NCBI GenBank assembly: GCA_040387475.1 | Contig: JAZKDT010000055.1 | Span: 1 to 64,000 of the forward strand | Reading direction: 5' to 3' | From: UBA4416 sp040387475 | GTDB taxonomy: Bacteria > Bacteroidota > Bacteroidia > B-17B0 > Aurantibacillaceae | Length of the DNA stretch: 64,000 nucleotides | Shown: positions 1 through 8,032 of the stretch, piece by piece | Position numbering within the stretch: position 1 is the stretch's first letter | How the letters are laid out: every line of letters begins with the position of its first letter | Made by a program: the position numbers and the translations under genes | The notes under the pieces: generated by a model | What the model saw: the letters and a program-made list of their open reading frames with translations, nothing else | What the model was told of the DNA's origin: nothing | Database searches by the model: none

Positions 1-54
1 ACGCTTGAGGTGCGTATGTCGCAAGACGTGGGAGTTCGAGTCTCCTCCTGGATA
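1..54 (+). tRNA. tRNA-Leu(GAG), 3' part, cut by window start
   Basis: Leucine tRNA whose 5' half lies outside the window. Positions 1-15 form an anticodon arm: stem ACGC/GCGT around the loop TTGAGGT, giving anticodon GAG. The variable arm is long, a GTC-GCAA-GAC hairpin as expected of class II tRNAs such as Leu. The T arm is GGGAG-TTCGAGT-CTCCT (30-46). It is followed by the 3' acceptor strand CCTGGAT and discriminator A at 54. CCA is not encoded. The matching 5' acceptor strand cannot be seen, so the exact end is inferred. Confidence 0.88.
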
Positions 55-56
55 CG

Positions 57-97
57 AAAGGGATTTCTCTGCTAATACAGATGAAATCCCTTTTTTC
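57..97 (+). terminator. Intrinsic terminator after tRNA-Leu
   Basis: An 11-bp perfect stem (AAAGGGATTTC at 57-67 with GAAATCCCTTT at 83-93) encloses a 15-nt loop and runs into a T-rich tract. It begins three bases after the tRNA. Confidence 0.85.
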
Positions 98-121
98 TTT
101 CCAAACGCTAAATAATATATA

Positions 122-140
122 TTGCTATATTTTATAGCAA
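122..140. promoter_or_regulatory. Inverted repeat upstream of imuA, candidate operator
   Basis: TTGCTATA-TTT-TATAGCAA is a perfect 8-bp inverted repeat with a 3-nt spacer, about 50 bp before the imuA start. It is the only strong dyad in the leader. Mutagenesis cassettes of this type are normally damage-inducible, so a LexA-like or other repressor site is a reasonable inference. No regulator is encoded beside it. Confidence 0.45.
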
Positions 141-190
141 ATAAATACTATTATTTATAGTTAACTTTATCTTACCTAAAAAATTGGAAG

Positions 191-931
191 ATGAAGCATG
201 TGGCAGACAGAGCGGTTATTGAAGCGTTGCAAAAACAGATAGTTGATTTGCAAACTAGTCAGCAACCATCCGGTGAACCAGTCCGTGCTATTGGATTAGG
301 AGAATTAGAATCAGCCTTCCCTGACGGGGCGTTTCCCAAGGGAGTTGTACATGAATTGATTAGTACATCTTCTGAAGGCGCAACTTGCACCAGTGCTTTT
401 ATGGCTGTTATATTAGGAAAAATAATGCAACAAAGCGGGTACTGCCTATGGATCAGCACTATCCCAAGGCGCAGCATTTATCCCCCCGCGTTAAAAGCAT
501 TTGGGATAAACCCGGAGAAGATTTTATTTGTTGATACGCCAAAAACAAAAGATACTTTGTGGGCTATTGAAGAAGCGCTTAAATGTGATTCGTTGGTAGC
601 CGTTGTAGGAGAACTCACAGAACTCAATTTTAATGAATCAAGACGCCTTCAATTAGCAGTAGAAAAAAGTCATGTTACCGGCTTTATACATCGCTTTCAG
701 CCTAAAACACAAAATGCAGTTGCCTGTGTTACCCGTTGGCAGATTACACCTTTAGCCAGTACCGAATCTGATCGGCCGGGTCTTGGCTTTTCAAGATGGG
801 ATGTTCAGTTATTGAAAGTAAGAAACGGACAGCCTGCAAACTGGCAGGTACAATGGTCGCCGGATGGACTAGAATATATTCACACCGAACATCACGACAC
901 AACTCAAATTATACAATTACAAACAGGGTAA
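191..931 (+). CDS. imuA: ImuA-like, RecA-related accessory protein of translesion synthesis
   Basis: First gene of an imuA-imuB-dnaE2 cassette. Family members are RecA/SulA-related proteins that work with the inactive polymerase ImuB and the polymerase DnaE2 in mutagenic lesion bypass. The 246 aa show the typical order: a GLGELESAFPDGAFPKGVVHEL-type entry (about residues 36-57), the central RecA-like strands, and a C-terminal FSRWDVQLLKVRNGQP stretch. The position of the Walker A loop reads STSSEGATCTSAF and lacks GK[ST], so ATP binding is doubtful. The next gene starts one base after the stop, so co-expression is near certain. Confidence 0.85.
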   Translation: MKHVADRAVIEALQKQIVDLQTSQQPSGEPVRAIGLGELESAFPDGAFPKGVVHELISTSSEGATCTSAFMAVILGKIMQQSGYCLWISTIPRRSIYPPALKAFGINPEKILFVDTPKTKDTLWAIEEALKCDSLVAVVGELTELNFNESRRLQLAVEKSHVTGFIHRFQPKTQNAVACVTRWQITPLASTESDRPGLGFSRWDVQLLKVRNGQPANWQVQWSPDGLEYIHTEHHDTTQIIQLQTG

Positions 932-932
932 C

Positions 933-2426
933 ATGAGCAAGCGTATCGTTGCCATATGGTTTCCATATTTAATAACAGAGTGGATGCTGCGTCGACAAGC
1001 GGAGTTAAAGGATGTGCCTTTTGTGTTGGTTTTAACACAAAGAGGGAAACGCATTGTAAAAGCAGTAAATCCACAGGCGCACGAAAAAGGTATTTGTACA
1101 GGAATGTTAGCGGCCGACTGTAGAGCTATTGTACCTGAACTACAGATCCTTGACTATGAACCTGAGCAACCGGTTAAATTATTAATTGCCCTCGCAGAAT
1201 GGTGCATTCGTTACACTCCTTTTATTTCTGTCGATGCTTCAGATATGCTGATACTGGATGCGAGTGGCTGTGCGCATTTGTGGGGCGGCGAAGAAAAATA
1301 TCTCCAGGAGATACAAAACAAGTTTAATAAATTCGGCTACACAATTAAAATTGCCATAGCAGATACTATTGGAACAGCCTGGGCCGTTTGTAAGTTCGGA
1401 CAAACAAACAGCATTATCAAATCAGGATCAGAAACGGAATCATTAATATCGCTTCCACCTGCTGCATTACGATTAGAAACGCCGGTTTTAGAAAAGCTTC
1501 AGAAACTAGGACTTAAAACCATTGGCAGTTTTATAAATATGCCGGCAACAGCTTTGCGAAGACGTTTTGGTCAACCTTTATTAAACCGCCTGGGTCAGGC
1601 ACTGGGAGAGGAAATGGAAATGATGAACTTGGTAATCCCATTAACACCTTACCGGGAAAGGTTGCCAAGTTTAGAACCCATACGCACTGCGGAAGGAATT
1701 GAAATAGCAATTAAAACATTATTGGAAATGCTCTGTTTGCGCTTACAACAGGAAAGTAAAGGTCTCCGTAAATGTGAGCTCAAATGTTATCGCATAGATG
1801 GAGGAATTGAAAAAACAGAGATAGGAACCAGTAAACCTTCCCGTAATACCTTACACTTATTTAAATTATTTGAAAATAAAATTAAACAGATTGAACCCGA
1901 TCTTGGTATCGAACTATTTTTATTGGAAGCATCCGTAGTTGAAGATCTTCAAAATACGCAGGATTCATTGTGGACAGTCAGCAGTGGAGATGAAACAGCG
2001 CTTGCTGAGTTGCTTGATCGTTTAGCTGGTAAGACAGGGGGAAAATCCATCTATCGCTATTTACCTGCCGAACATTACTGGCCGGAACGCTCTTTTAAAA
2101 AAGCTACTTCCCTTAGCGAAAAACCTACTACCACATGGCGTACCGATCTTCCGCGTCCTTTACATATTTTATCTGTTCCCGAATTAATTCAGGTATCAGT
2201 GCAAATGCCCGATTATCCCCCTCTGCTCTTTCGATATAAAAACAAAGTACATACCATAAAAAAAGCGGACGGGCCAGAACGTATTGAACAGGAATGGTGG
2301 ATACAAAATGGGCTTTACCGTGATTATTATTGTGTAGAAGACGAAGATGGTGCGCGCTATTGGCTTTTCAGGTCGGGGGATTACAGTGCTGATCCAAAAT
2401 GGTTTATACATGGATTTTTTTCTTAA
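933..2426 (+). CDS. imuB: ImuB, catalytically inactive Y-family DNA polymerase homologue
   Basis: Y-family (DinB/UmuC-like) protein of 497 aa, thought in other bacteria to bridge ImuA, DnaE2 and the beta clamp. The N-terminus reads KRIVAIWFPYL: the first metal-binding Asp of active polymerases is replaced. The SIDE-type motif reads SVDASD, so the catalytic Glu is Ala. The ImuB hallmark LDASGCAHLWGGEE follows at about residues 108-121. A helix-hairpin-helix-like stretch (LQKLGLKTIGSFINMPATALRRRFG split over about 185-210) and a C-terminal little-finger region follow. Inactive polymerase acting as a scaffold is inferred from the missing residues. It lies three bases before dnaE2. Confidence 0.88.
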   Translation: MSKRIVAIWFPYLITEWMLRRQAELKDVPFVLVLTQRGKRIVKAVNPQAHEKGICTGMLAADCRAIVPELQILDYEPEQPVKLLIALAEWCIRYTPFISVDASDMLILDASGCAHLWGGEEKYLQEIQNKFNKFGYTIKIAIADTIGTAWAVCKFGQTNSIIKSGSETESLISLPPAALRLETPVLEKLQKLGLKTIGSFINMPATALRRRFGQPLLNRLGQALGEEMEMMNLVIPLTPYRERLPSLEPIRTAEGIEIAIKTLLEMLCLRLQQESKGLRKCELKCYRIDGGIEKTEIGTSKPSRNTLHLFKLFENKIKQIEPDLGIELFLLEASVVEDLQNTQDSLWTVSSGDETALAELLDRLAGKTGGKSIYRYLPAEHYWPERSFKKATSLSEKPTTTWRTDLPRPLHILSVPELIQVSVQMPDYPPLLFRYKNKVHTIKKADGPERIEQEWWIQNGLYRDYYCVEDEDGARYWLFRSGDYSADPKWFIHGFFS

Positions 2427-2429
2427 CAG

Positions 2430-5400
2430 ATGAAATACACCGAACTACAGGTTACCACCAATTTTACCTTTCTGCGTGGAGGATCGCATCCCGAAGAAAT
2501 GGTGGAACAGGCTTTAGCTTTAGGCTATACTGAAATTGCCATTACAGATTACAATACACTGGCGGGAATTGTACGGGCCTACACTGCAACCAAAGGAAAA
2601 GATATTCGTATCATTCCGGCATGCAGGTTAGAGCTAGCGGATGGCTATAGCTTATTGGCTTATCCAACTAACAAAGAAGCTTATGCCCGCCTTTCAGCTT
2701 TATTATCTGAAGGAAACCTCCGTGCAGAAAAAGGTGAATGTCTTTTGTATAAAGCAGATGTGTATCGCTATGCAAAAGATATCCAATTTATTCTCATACC
2801 TCCTCCCTCTTTAAATACAGTCTTTGAATTTGAGCCGGACTTCATGAAAGCTTTGCAGGAATATAAAAACAATTTGGGCAACACTCTTTACCTTGGAGCC
2901 ATCCGGTCTTATCAGGCGAGCGATAGTAAAAAATTATTTCACCTGTCTCAGCTCTCCAAACAATATAAAGTACCGATGGTTGCCATGAATGATGTACATT
3001 ATCATGCACCGGCAAGAAGAGAACTCCAGGATGTGCTCACTTGTATCCGTGAAAAATGTACAATTTACGATGCCGGTTTTCGGTTATATCAAAATGCAGA
3101 GCGCTATTTAAAACCTGAACAAGAAATGTTCCGCTTGTTTGCAGAATACCCGGAAGCAATAAAGAATAGCAAAAAAATAGCCAATGCCTGCACTTTTTGT
3201 TTAAGTGAATTGAAATATGAATATCCCGAAGAGATCACCAGCAATGGACGGACGCCACAAGAAGAGTTAATTTACCTGACCTGGAAGGGGGCTAATGAAA
3301 AATTTAAGAAAAAAATTCCGAAAAAAGTAAGGAAGAGCATTCAATATGAACTGGGTTTTATTGGACGAAAAAATTATGCGGCCTATTTTTTAACGGTCTA
3401 TGATTTTGTGAAGTACGCCAGGGAGCACGAAATTTTATGCCAGGGAAGAGGCTCAGCTGCTAACTCTACAGTATGTTATTCCCTTGGTATTACTTCTGTT
3501 GATCCTTCAAAATTCAAATTACTGTTCAGTCGTTTTATGTCAGACGCGCGGGATGAACCGCCTGATATTGATGTAGACTTTGAGCACGAGAGGCGCGAAG
3601 AAGTGATGCAATACATTTATGAAAAATATGGCAGAGATCGCGCGGCTATTGTTGCTACAGTCACTCAACAACATTATAAAGGAGCGGTTCGGGATGTAGC
3701 CAAAGCAATGGGTTTATCAATGGATGCTGTCAATAGTCTTTCTTCTTCTGGTTGGGAATTCACTGACGAATGGCGTGAAGGAAATTCTGTATCTTCGGCG
3801 GGCTTCAGCGCTAAAGATAAACACCTCATCAAAGTGCTGGATCTCACCAATCAATACATTGGCTTTCCAAGGCAATTAGGGCAACACACCGGAGGTTTTA
3901 TTATTACGCGAGGAAGCTTATCGGATTTATGCCCCATTTTAAATGCCCGCATGGAAAACCGCACCAATATTGAATGGAACAAAGATGATATTGAATCTCT
4001 TGGTTTTTTAAAAGTAGATGTGCTTGCCTTAGGAATGCTTACCTGTATTCGTAAAGCTTTTGATCTCTGTAAAATACATTATGGTTTGGATCTCACACTC
4101 GCAAACATTCCGCAGGATGATCCGAATGTATATGATATGATTTGCCGGGCCGATACTATTGGAGTTTTTCAAATTGAAAGTCGTGCACAGATGTCGATGT
4201 TACCGCGCTTAAAACCCAGGGAGTTTTATGACCTGGTAATTGAAGTGGCTATTGTAAGACCAGGACCCATTCAGGGCGACATGGTTCATCCGTATTTACG
4301 CCGGCGTGATGGAAAAGAAAAAGTAGAATTTCCATCCAAAGAGCTGGAAAATATTTTAGGGAGAACAAAAGGCGTTCCGTTATTCCAGGAGCAAGCCATG
4401 GAAATTGCGATAGTAGCTGCCGGCTTCACCCCTGCCGAAGCAGACGAATTAAGACGAAGTATGGCCACGTTTAAAGCCAAAGGCATGGTAAATAATTTTG
4501 AAACAAAATTAGTTACCGGCATGATGGCAAAAGGTTATACCGAAGAGTTTGCAAAACGGGTGTTTCGGCAATTGAAAGGTTTTGGAAGCTATGGTTTTCC
4601 CGAAAGTCACGCAGTGAGTTTTGCCTTGTTGGTATATGTTTCATCCTGGTTAAAATGTCATTTTCCTGATGTATTTGCTACAGCAATTTTAAATAGTATG
4701 CCTATGGGATTTTATCAACCCGCACAACTTGTTACAGATGCACGAAAGCATGGCGTTACTGTAAAAGCCGCTGACATTAATTACTCGAACTGGGATAATA
4801 TACTGGAAGAAAAAGAAGGCAGGCACTGCGCGTTACGCTTGGGTTTCAGACAGGTTGAAGGCGCACGTCATGCAGATATGCAAATACTCATGGCTGCCCG
4901 TTCTGCACACCAAAAAATAACTATCCCCCAATTGGTAGATGCCGGTGTACCATTATCTGCTTTAGAAAAGCTAGCAGATGCCGATTGCTTCCGCTCTATT
5001 GGCTTAGACAGGCGGAAAGCGCTTTGGGAAATATCAGCTTTAAGTGATCATGCACAAGGTTTATTTGCCGGACAAACACCTGATAATAGTTCCGAGCAAT
5101 GCATTACATTACCTGATATGCAATTGTTTGAACATGTGATAGAAGATTATCGCTCTACTACCTTATCCCTAAAAGCACATCCGGTAATTTTTGCACGTGA
5201 AAAACTACAGCAGTTAAAAGTTATATCATCTTATGAATTGAGTAATTGTAATGACGGAGAAATAATTAGAATAGCAGGTTTGGTTTTAGTTCGCCAGCGA
5301 CCAGGAACAGCAAGTGGCATTTGCTTTATTACCATTGAAGACGAAACAGGAACATCCAACCTGGTTGTATTTAAAAAATTATTTCATCAATACCGGAAAG

Positions 5401-5639
5401 AGATTGTGCATTGCCGGATGCTAATGGTAGAGGGTAAAGTACAAAAAGAAGGGGCCGTAATTCATGTGGTGGTTAAAAAATGCTACGATCTTTCCGGACT
5501 ACTATTACCCATTGGAGACTTAGAAGCCAGGGGATCCGAAGATCAAAGTATAAATTATATGAGTCGTGCCCCCGGGGTTCAGAAAGAAGTTAAAGCTGAG
5601 CACCACGATGTTTTTTATGGCGGCCGAAATTTCCGCTAA
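2430..5639 (+). CDS. dnaE2: Error-prone DNA polymerase DnaE2 (C-family alpha subunit)
   Basis: Polymerase component of the mutagenic cassette, 1069 aa. It starts with a PHP domain (TNFTFLRGGSHPEE...ITDYNTLAG); the HxH metal motif of DnaE1 is replaced by N-F-T-F, as usual in DnaE2. The palm domain keeps the catalytic acids: D379 and D381 in PPDIDVDFEHERREE, and D530 in FLKVDVLALGML. A helix-hairpin-helix and an OB fold (IAGLVLVRQRPGTASGICFITIEDE region, about 950-990) follow. The end YGGRNFR resembles the DnaE2 C-terminal RDFR-type tail. There is no tau-binding extension. No replicative dnaE is present in the window. Confidence 0.93.
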   Translation: MKYTELQVTTNFTFLRGGSHPEEMVEQALALGYTEIAITDYNTLAGIVRAYTATKGKDIRIIPACRLELADGYSLLAYPTNKEAYARLSALLSEGNLRAEKGECLLYKADVYRYAKDIQFILIPPPSLNTVFEFEPDFMKALQEYKNNLGNTLYLGAIRSYQASDSKKLFHLSQLSKQYKVPMVAMNDVHYHAPARRELQDVLTCIREKCTIYDAGFRLYQNAERYLKPEQEMFRLFAEYPEAIKNSKKIANACTFCLSELKYEYPEEITSNGRTPQEELIYLTWKGANEKFKKKIPKKVRKSIQYELGFIGRKNYAAYFLTVYDFVKYAREHEILCQGRGSAANSTVCYSLGITSVDPSKFKLLFSRFMSDARDEPPDIDVDFEHERREEVMQYIYEKYGRDRAAIVATVTQQHYKGAVRDVAKAMGLSMDAVNSLSSSGWEFTDEWREGNSVSSAGFSAKDKHLIKVLDLTNQYIGFPRQLGQHTGGFIITRGSLSDLCPILNARMENRTNIEWNKDDIESLGFLKVDVLALGMLTCIRKAFDLCKIHYGLDLTLANIPQDDPNVYDMICRADTIGVFQIESRAQMSMLPRLKPREFYDLVIEVAIVRPGPIQGDMVHPYLRRRDGKEKVEFPSKELENILGRTKGVPLFQEQAMEIAIVAAGFTPAEADELRRSMATFKAKGMVNNFETKLVTGMMAKGYTEEFAKRVFRQLKGFGSYGFPESHAVSFALLVYVSSWLKCHFPDVFATAILNSMPMGFYQPAQLVTDARKHGVTVKAADINYSNWDNILEEKEGRHCALRLGFRQVEGARHADMQILMAARSAHQKITIPQLVDAGVPLSALEKLADADCFRSIGLDRRKALWEISALSDHAQGLFAGQTPDNSSEQCITLPDMQLFEHVIEDYRSTTLSLKAHPVIFAREKLQQLKVISSYELSNCNDGEIIRIAGLVLVRQRPGTASGICFITIEDETGTSNLVVFKKLFHQYRKEIVHCRMLMVEGKVQKEGAVIHVVVKKCYDLSGLLLPIGDLEARGSEDQSINYMSRAPGVQKEVKAEHHDVFYGGRNFR

Positions 5640-5660
5640 TCTGAATTGAACAGATTTTTT
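5638..5660 (+). terminator. Weak intrinsic terminator after dnaE2
   Basis: AATCTG (5638-5643) pairs with CAGATT (5651-5656) around a 7-nt loop, followed by T residues up to 5660. The stem is only 6 bp and AT-rich, so read-through into the downstream arsR promoter region is possible. Confidence 0.45.
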
Positions 5661-5673
5661 AAAATAAATTTGC

Positions 5674-5715
5674 GTAACCAAATAGTTACACTTATATTTG
5701 TAACCACTTAGTTAC
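5674..5715 (+). promoter_or_regulatory. Promoter with twin ArsR-type operators
   Basis: Two 16-bp copies of GTAACCannTAGTTAC-type dyads (GTAAC-N6-GTTAC) lie at 5674-5689 and 5700-5715, with centres 26 bp apart. A -7 element TATATTTG (5693-5700, Bacteroidota consensus TAnnTTTG) sits between them and shares its last G with the second operator. Binding at either site would block RNA polymerase, which fits autorepression by the ArsR-type protein starting at 5721. Confidence 0.72.
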
Positions 5716-5720
5716 ACATT

Positions 5721-6062
5721 ATGGAAACCAGAAGAGACGCATTTCAGGCTATTGCCGACCCAACCCGAAGAGCCATACTGGGTTTACTGGCCATACAAAC
5801 ATTAACCCTAAATGCGGTTGCCGAAAATTTTGATATCAGCAGGCCTGCTATTTCCAAACACGTAAAAGTATTAGAAGAATGCGGGCTTATAACGATTAAA
5901 CAACAAGGAAGGGAAAGATATTGCGAAGCAAAATTAGATCAACTCAACGAAGTATCAGAATGGGTACAACAATACAAGCAATTTTGGGAAGACAAGCTGG
6001 ATGCCTTGCAATTGTATTTGGATAAAATTCAAAAAGAGAAGAAAGATGGAAAACGAAAATAA
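5721..6062 (+). CDS. ArsR/SdpR-type winged-helix autorepressor
   Basis: Small DNA-binding repressor of 113 aa. The N-terminus (RRDAFQAIADPTRRAIL) and the recognition helix region (NFDISRPAISKHVKVLEECGLI) are typical of metal-independent ArsR/SdpR-like regulators. No paired Cys metal site is seen. It is followed by three SRPBCC proteins, a widespread pairing in which the regulator senses an unknown signal and controls the AHSA1-like genes. The start codon lies 5 bp after the second operator, so the leader is very short. The 3' end overlaps the next gene by 17 nt. Confidence 0.88.
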   Translation: METRRDAFQAIADPTRRAILGLLAIQTLTLNAVAENFDISRPAISKHVKVLEECGLITIKQQGRERYCEAKLDQLNEVSEWVQQYKQFWEDKLDALQLYLDKIQKEKKDGKRK

Positions 6063-6501
6063 TACAGCTGACCGTGAACTAATTATTTCCAGGCCATTAA
6101 ATGCCCCTGTTGATTTAGTGTGGGAAGTATGGACAAATGTCGACCATATTAAAAACTGGTGGGGACCAAACGGCTTTACAAATACCATTAGCAAAATGGA
6201 AATTAAGCCGGAAGGTGAGTGGAACCTGGTAATGCATGGTCCGGATGGCACCGATTATAAAAACCAAAGTGTTTTTAAAGAAATTGTCAAGCATCAAAAA
6301 ATTGTGTATCAACATATTTCAAGTCCTAAATTTTTAACCACCGTGCAATTTGAAGCACAGGGAGACAAAACTTTAATTAAATGGCATATGCTATTTGAAA
6401 CAAAAGAAGAATTTATAAAGGTGGTTAAAACATTTAAGGCCGATGAAGGCTTGAAACAAAACATTGAGAAATTACAAAATTATATATCACTCTTAAAATA
6501 A
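6046..6501 (+). CDS. SRPBCC (AHSA1-like) domain protein
   Basis: A 151-aa single-domain START/Bet v1-type protein. Markers are the opening ELIISRPLNAPVDLVWEVWT, the WWGP motif (NWWGPNGF) and the GEWNLVMHGPDG strand pair. This fold encloses a hydrophobic pocket; the ligand is unknown. I chose ATG 6046 (MENENN), inside the end of arsR, instead of the in-frame ATG at 6001, because the longer N-terminus would be an arsR-overlapping basic stretch not part of the fold. The 17-nt overlap suggests translational coupling. Confidence 0.85.
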   Translation: MENENNTADRELIISRPLNAPVDLVWEVWTNVDHIKNWWGPNGFTNTISKMEIKPEGEWNLVMHGPDGTDYKNQSVFKEIVKHQKIVYQHISSPKFLTTVQFEAQGDKTLIKWHMLFETKEEFIKVVKTFKADEGLKQNIEKLQNYISLLK

Positions 6502-6502
6502 T

Positions 6503-7468
6503 ATGAATCAACAAGACAACACATTACACATTAAGCGCGTAGTGCATGCGCCAAGAGAATTAGTATTTGACGCTTTCACAAAAGCTGAGCATTTAATGCA
6601 TTGGTGGGGGCCTGAAGGCTGTACACTCACGGTATTAAACCTAAACGTTAAACCTGGCGGCAAATTTCATTACAAAATGAGCATGCCCGGCGGACAGGAA
6701 ATGTATGGTGTTTTTAACTATAAAGAAATTAAGGCACCTGAAAAAATAGTGTTTACAAATTCCTTTGCAGATGAAAAAGGAAACATTATTGCAACAACTA
6801 TGTTAGAAAATTTTCCGAAAGAAATATTAAATACCTGGATTTTTACTGAAGAAAATGGCGTAACAACATTAAACCTTTCCGGCACTCCATTATCAGATAT
6901 TGCTAGCGAAATATCAACCTTTGCAGGCATGAAAGAAAATATGGGCCTTGGTTTCGGTAAAACATTCGATCAGTTAGACGCTTATATTAAATCGCAATTA
7001 AAAATTAAACAACAATTAAAAACAACCACCATGGCAAGAGTAAGCACCTATTTAAATTTTCCGGGTAATACAGAAGAAGCGTTCAATTTTTACAGATCAG
7101 TTTTCGGTGGCGAATTTAGTGGAAAAGGTATTCAACGATTCGGAGATATTCCGGCAACAGCAGAGCACCCTCCTATATCTGAAGAAGTTAAAAAAATGAT
7201 ACTACATGTAGAACTATCAATTTTGGGAGGTCACATCATAATGGCTACAGATGCACCTGAAAGCATGGGGTTTACATTAAATTCAGGAAATAACACGCAC
7301 ATTAATTTAGAACCTGATTCAAAAGAAGAAACCACACGACTATTTAACGCGTTGTCATCAGGAGGTAATATCACCATGCCATTGCAGGATATGTTCTTTG
7401 GAGCCTATTATGGTAGCTGCACCGACAAGTATGGCGTTAACTGGATGTTTAATTTTACAACCAAATAA
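6503..7468 (+). CDS. SRPBCC-VOC fusion protein
   Basis: Two-domain protein of 321 aa. Residues about 8-155 are an AHSA1-like SRPBCC domain (IKRVVHAPRELVFDAFT, HWWGPEGC, MPGGQEMYGVF). Residues about 177-321 are a VOC/PhnB-like glyoxalase-fold domain (VSTYLNFPGNTEEAFNFYRSVFGGEF ... FFGAYYGSCTDKYGVNWMFNF, quoted in part). The linker is a K/Q/T-rich stretch coded by A-rich DNA. An internal ATG at 7031 (MARVSTYLNF) opens the VOC domain, so separate translation is also possible. In relatives these domains usually occur as separate neighbouring genes. Catalytic activity cannot be assigned. Confidence 0.82.
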   Translation: MNQQDNTLHIKRVVHAPRELVFDAFTKAEHLMHWWGPEGCTLTVLNLNVKPGGKFHYKMSMPGGQEMYGVFNYKEIKAPEKIVFTNSFADEKGNIIATTMLENFPKEILNTWIFTEENGVTTLNLSGTPLSDIASEISTFAGMKENMGLGFGKTFDQLDAYIKSQLKIKQQLKTTTMARVSTYLNFPGNTEEAFNFYRSVFGGEFSGKGIQRFGDIPATAEHPPISEEVKKMILHVELSILGGHIIMATDAPESMGFTLNSGNNTHINLEPDSKEETTRLFNALSSGGNITMPLQDMFFGAYYGSCTDKYGVNWMFNFTTK

Positions 7469-7478
7469 AAAAATAATT

Positions 7479-7916
7479 ATGATGATACAGGAACCTTTTG
7501 TTATAGAACGTACTTACAAAGCCTCTGCTAAACAGGTATGGAAAGCTATTACTGACAAAAATGAAATGAAACAATGGTATTTCGACCTTGCCGAGTTTAA
7601 ACCCGAAGTGGGTTTTGAGTTTACATTTAAAGGAGGGCCGGAAGATGGCGTACAATATATACATATATGTGTAATAACAGAAGTTGTTATAGAAAAAAAA
7701 CTGACTTACAGCTGGTCATACGATGGCTTTGCCGGTAAATCTTTCGTTACTTTTGAATTATTTCACGAAGGAAATAATAATACGCGCCTGAAACTGACAC
7801 ATGAAGGCCTGGAAACTTTTCCTTCTAATAATTCTGACTTTGCTAAAACTAATTTCATTGAAGGCTGGAATCATATCATTGGCATTTCACTTAAAACATA
7901 TTTAGAGAAAGATTAG
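7479..7916 (+). CDS. SRPBCC (AHSA1-like) domain protein
   Basis: Third SRPBCC protein of the ArsR-led operon, 145 aa. It opens PFVIERTYKASAKQVWKAITD and carries MKQWYFDLAEFKPEVGFEFTF in place of the WWGP motif. It ends in the long C-terminal helix (GWNHIIGISLKTYLEKD). The start is the doublet ATGATG at 7479/7482, ten bases after the previous stop. The upstream in-frame extension overlaps the VOC gene and is unlikely to be coding. Ligand unknown. Confidence 0.83.
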   Translation: MMIQEPFVIERTYKASAKQVWKAITDKNEMKQWYFDLAEFKPEVGFEFTFKGGPEDGVQYIHICVITEVVIEKKLTYSWSYDGFAGKSFVTFELFHEGNNNTRLKLTHEGLETFPSNNSDFAKTNFIEGWNHIIGISLKTYLEKD

Positions 7917-7964
7917 CTTTTACTTATATTTACAACATAGACGACGTTTATTTTTTATTTTTTT

Positions 7965-7978
7965 CTTACACGTGTAAG
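7965..7978. promoter_or_regulatory. Perfect 14-bp palindrome upstream of sensor kinase
   Basis: CTTACACGTGTAAG is a perfect palindrome 55 bp before the start of the REC-PAS kinase gene. Its position and symmetry suit a dimeric regulator, possibly the NarL-type product of the next gene. The assignment is inference only. Confidence 0.4.
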
Positions 7979-8032
7979 CAAAACAAATCATTACTCTTGA
8001 ACTAACCCCGCTTTAGTCATACATTAGCAATA

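Noticed and set aside
6001..6045. Upstream in-frame start for the first SRPBCC protein
   Set aside because: The added 15 residues come from the arsR coding end in another frame and precede the normal start of the fold.
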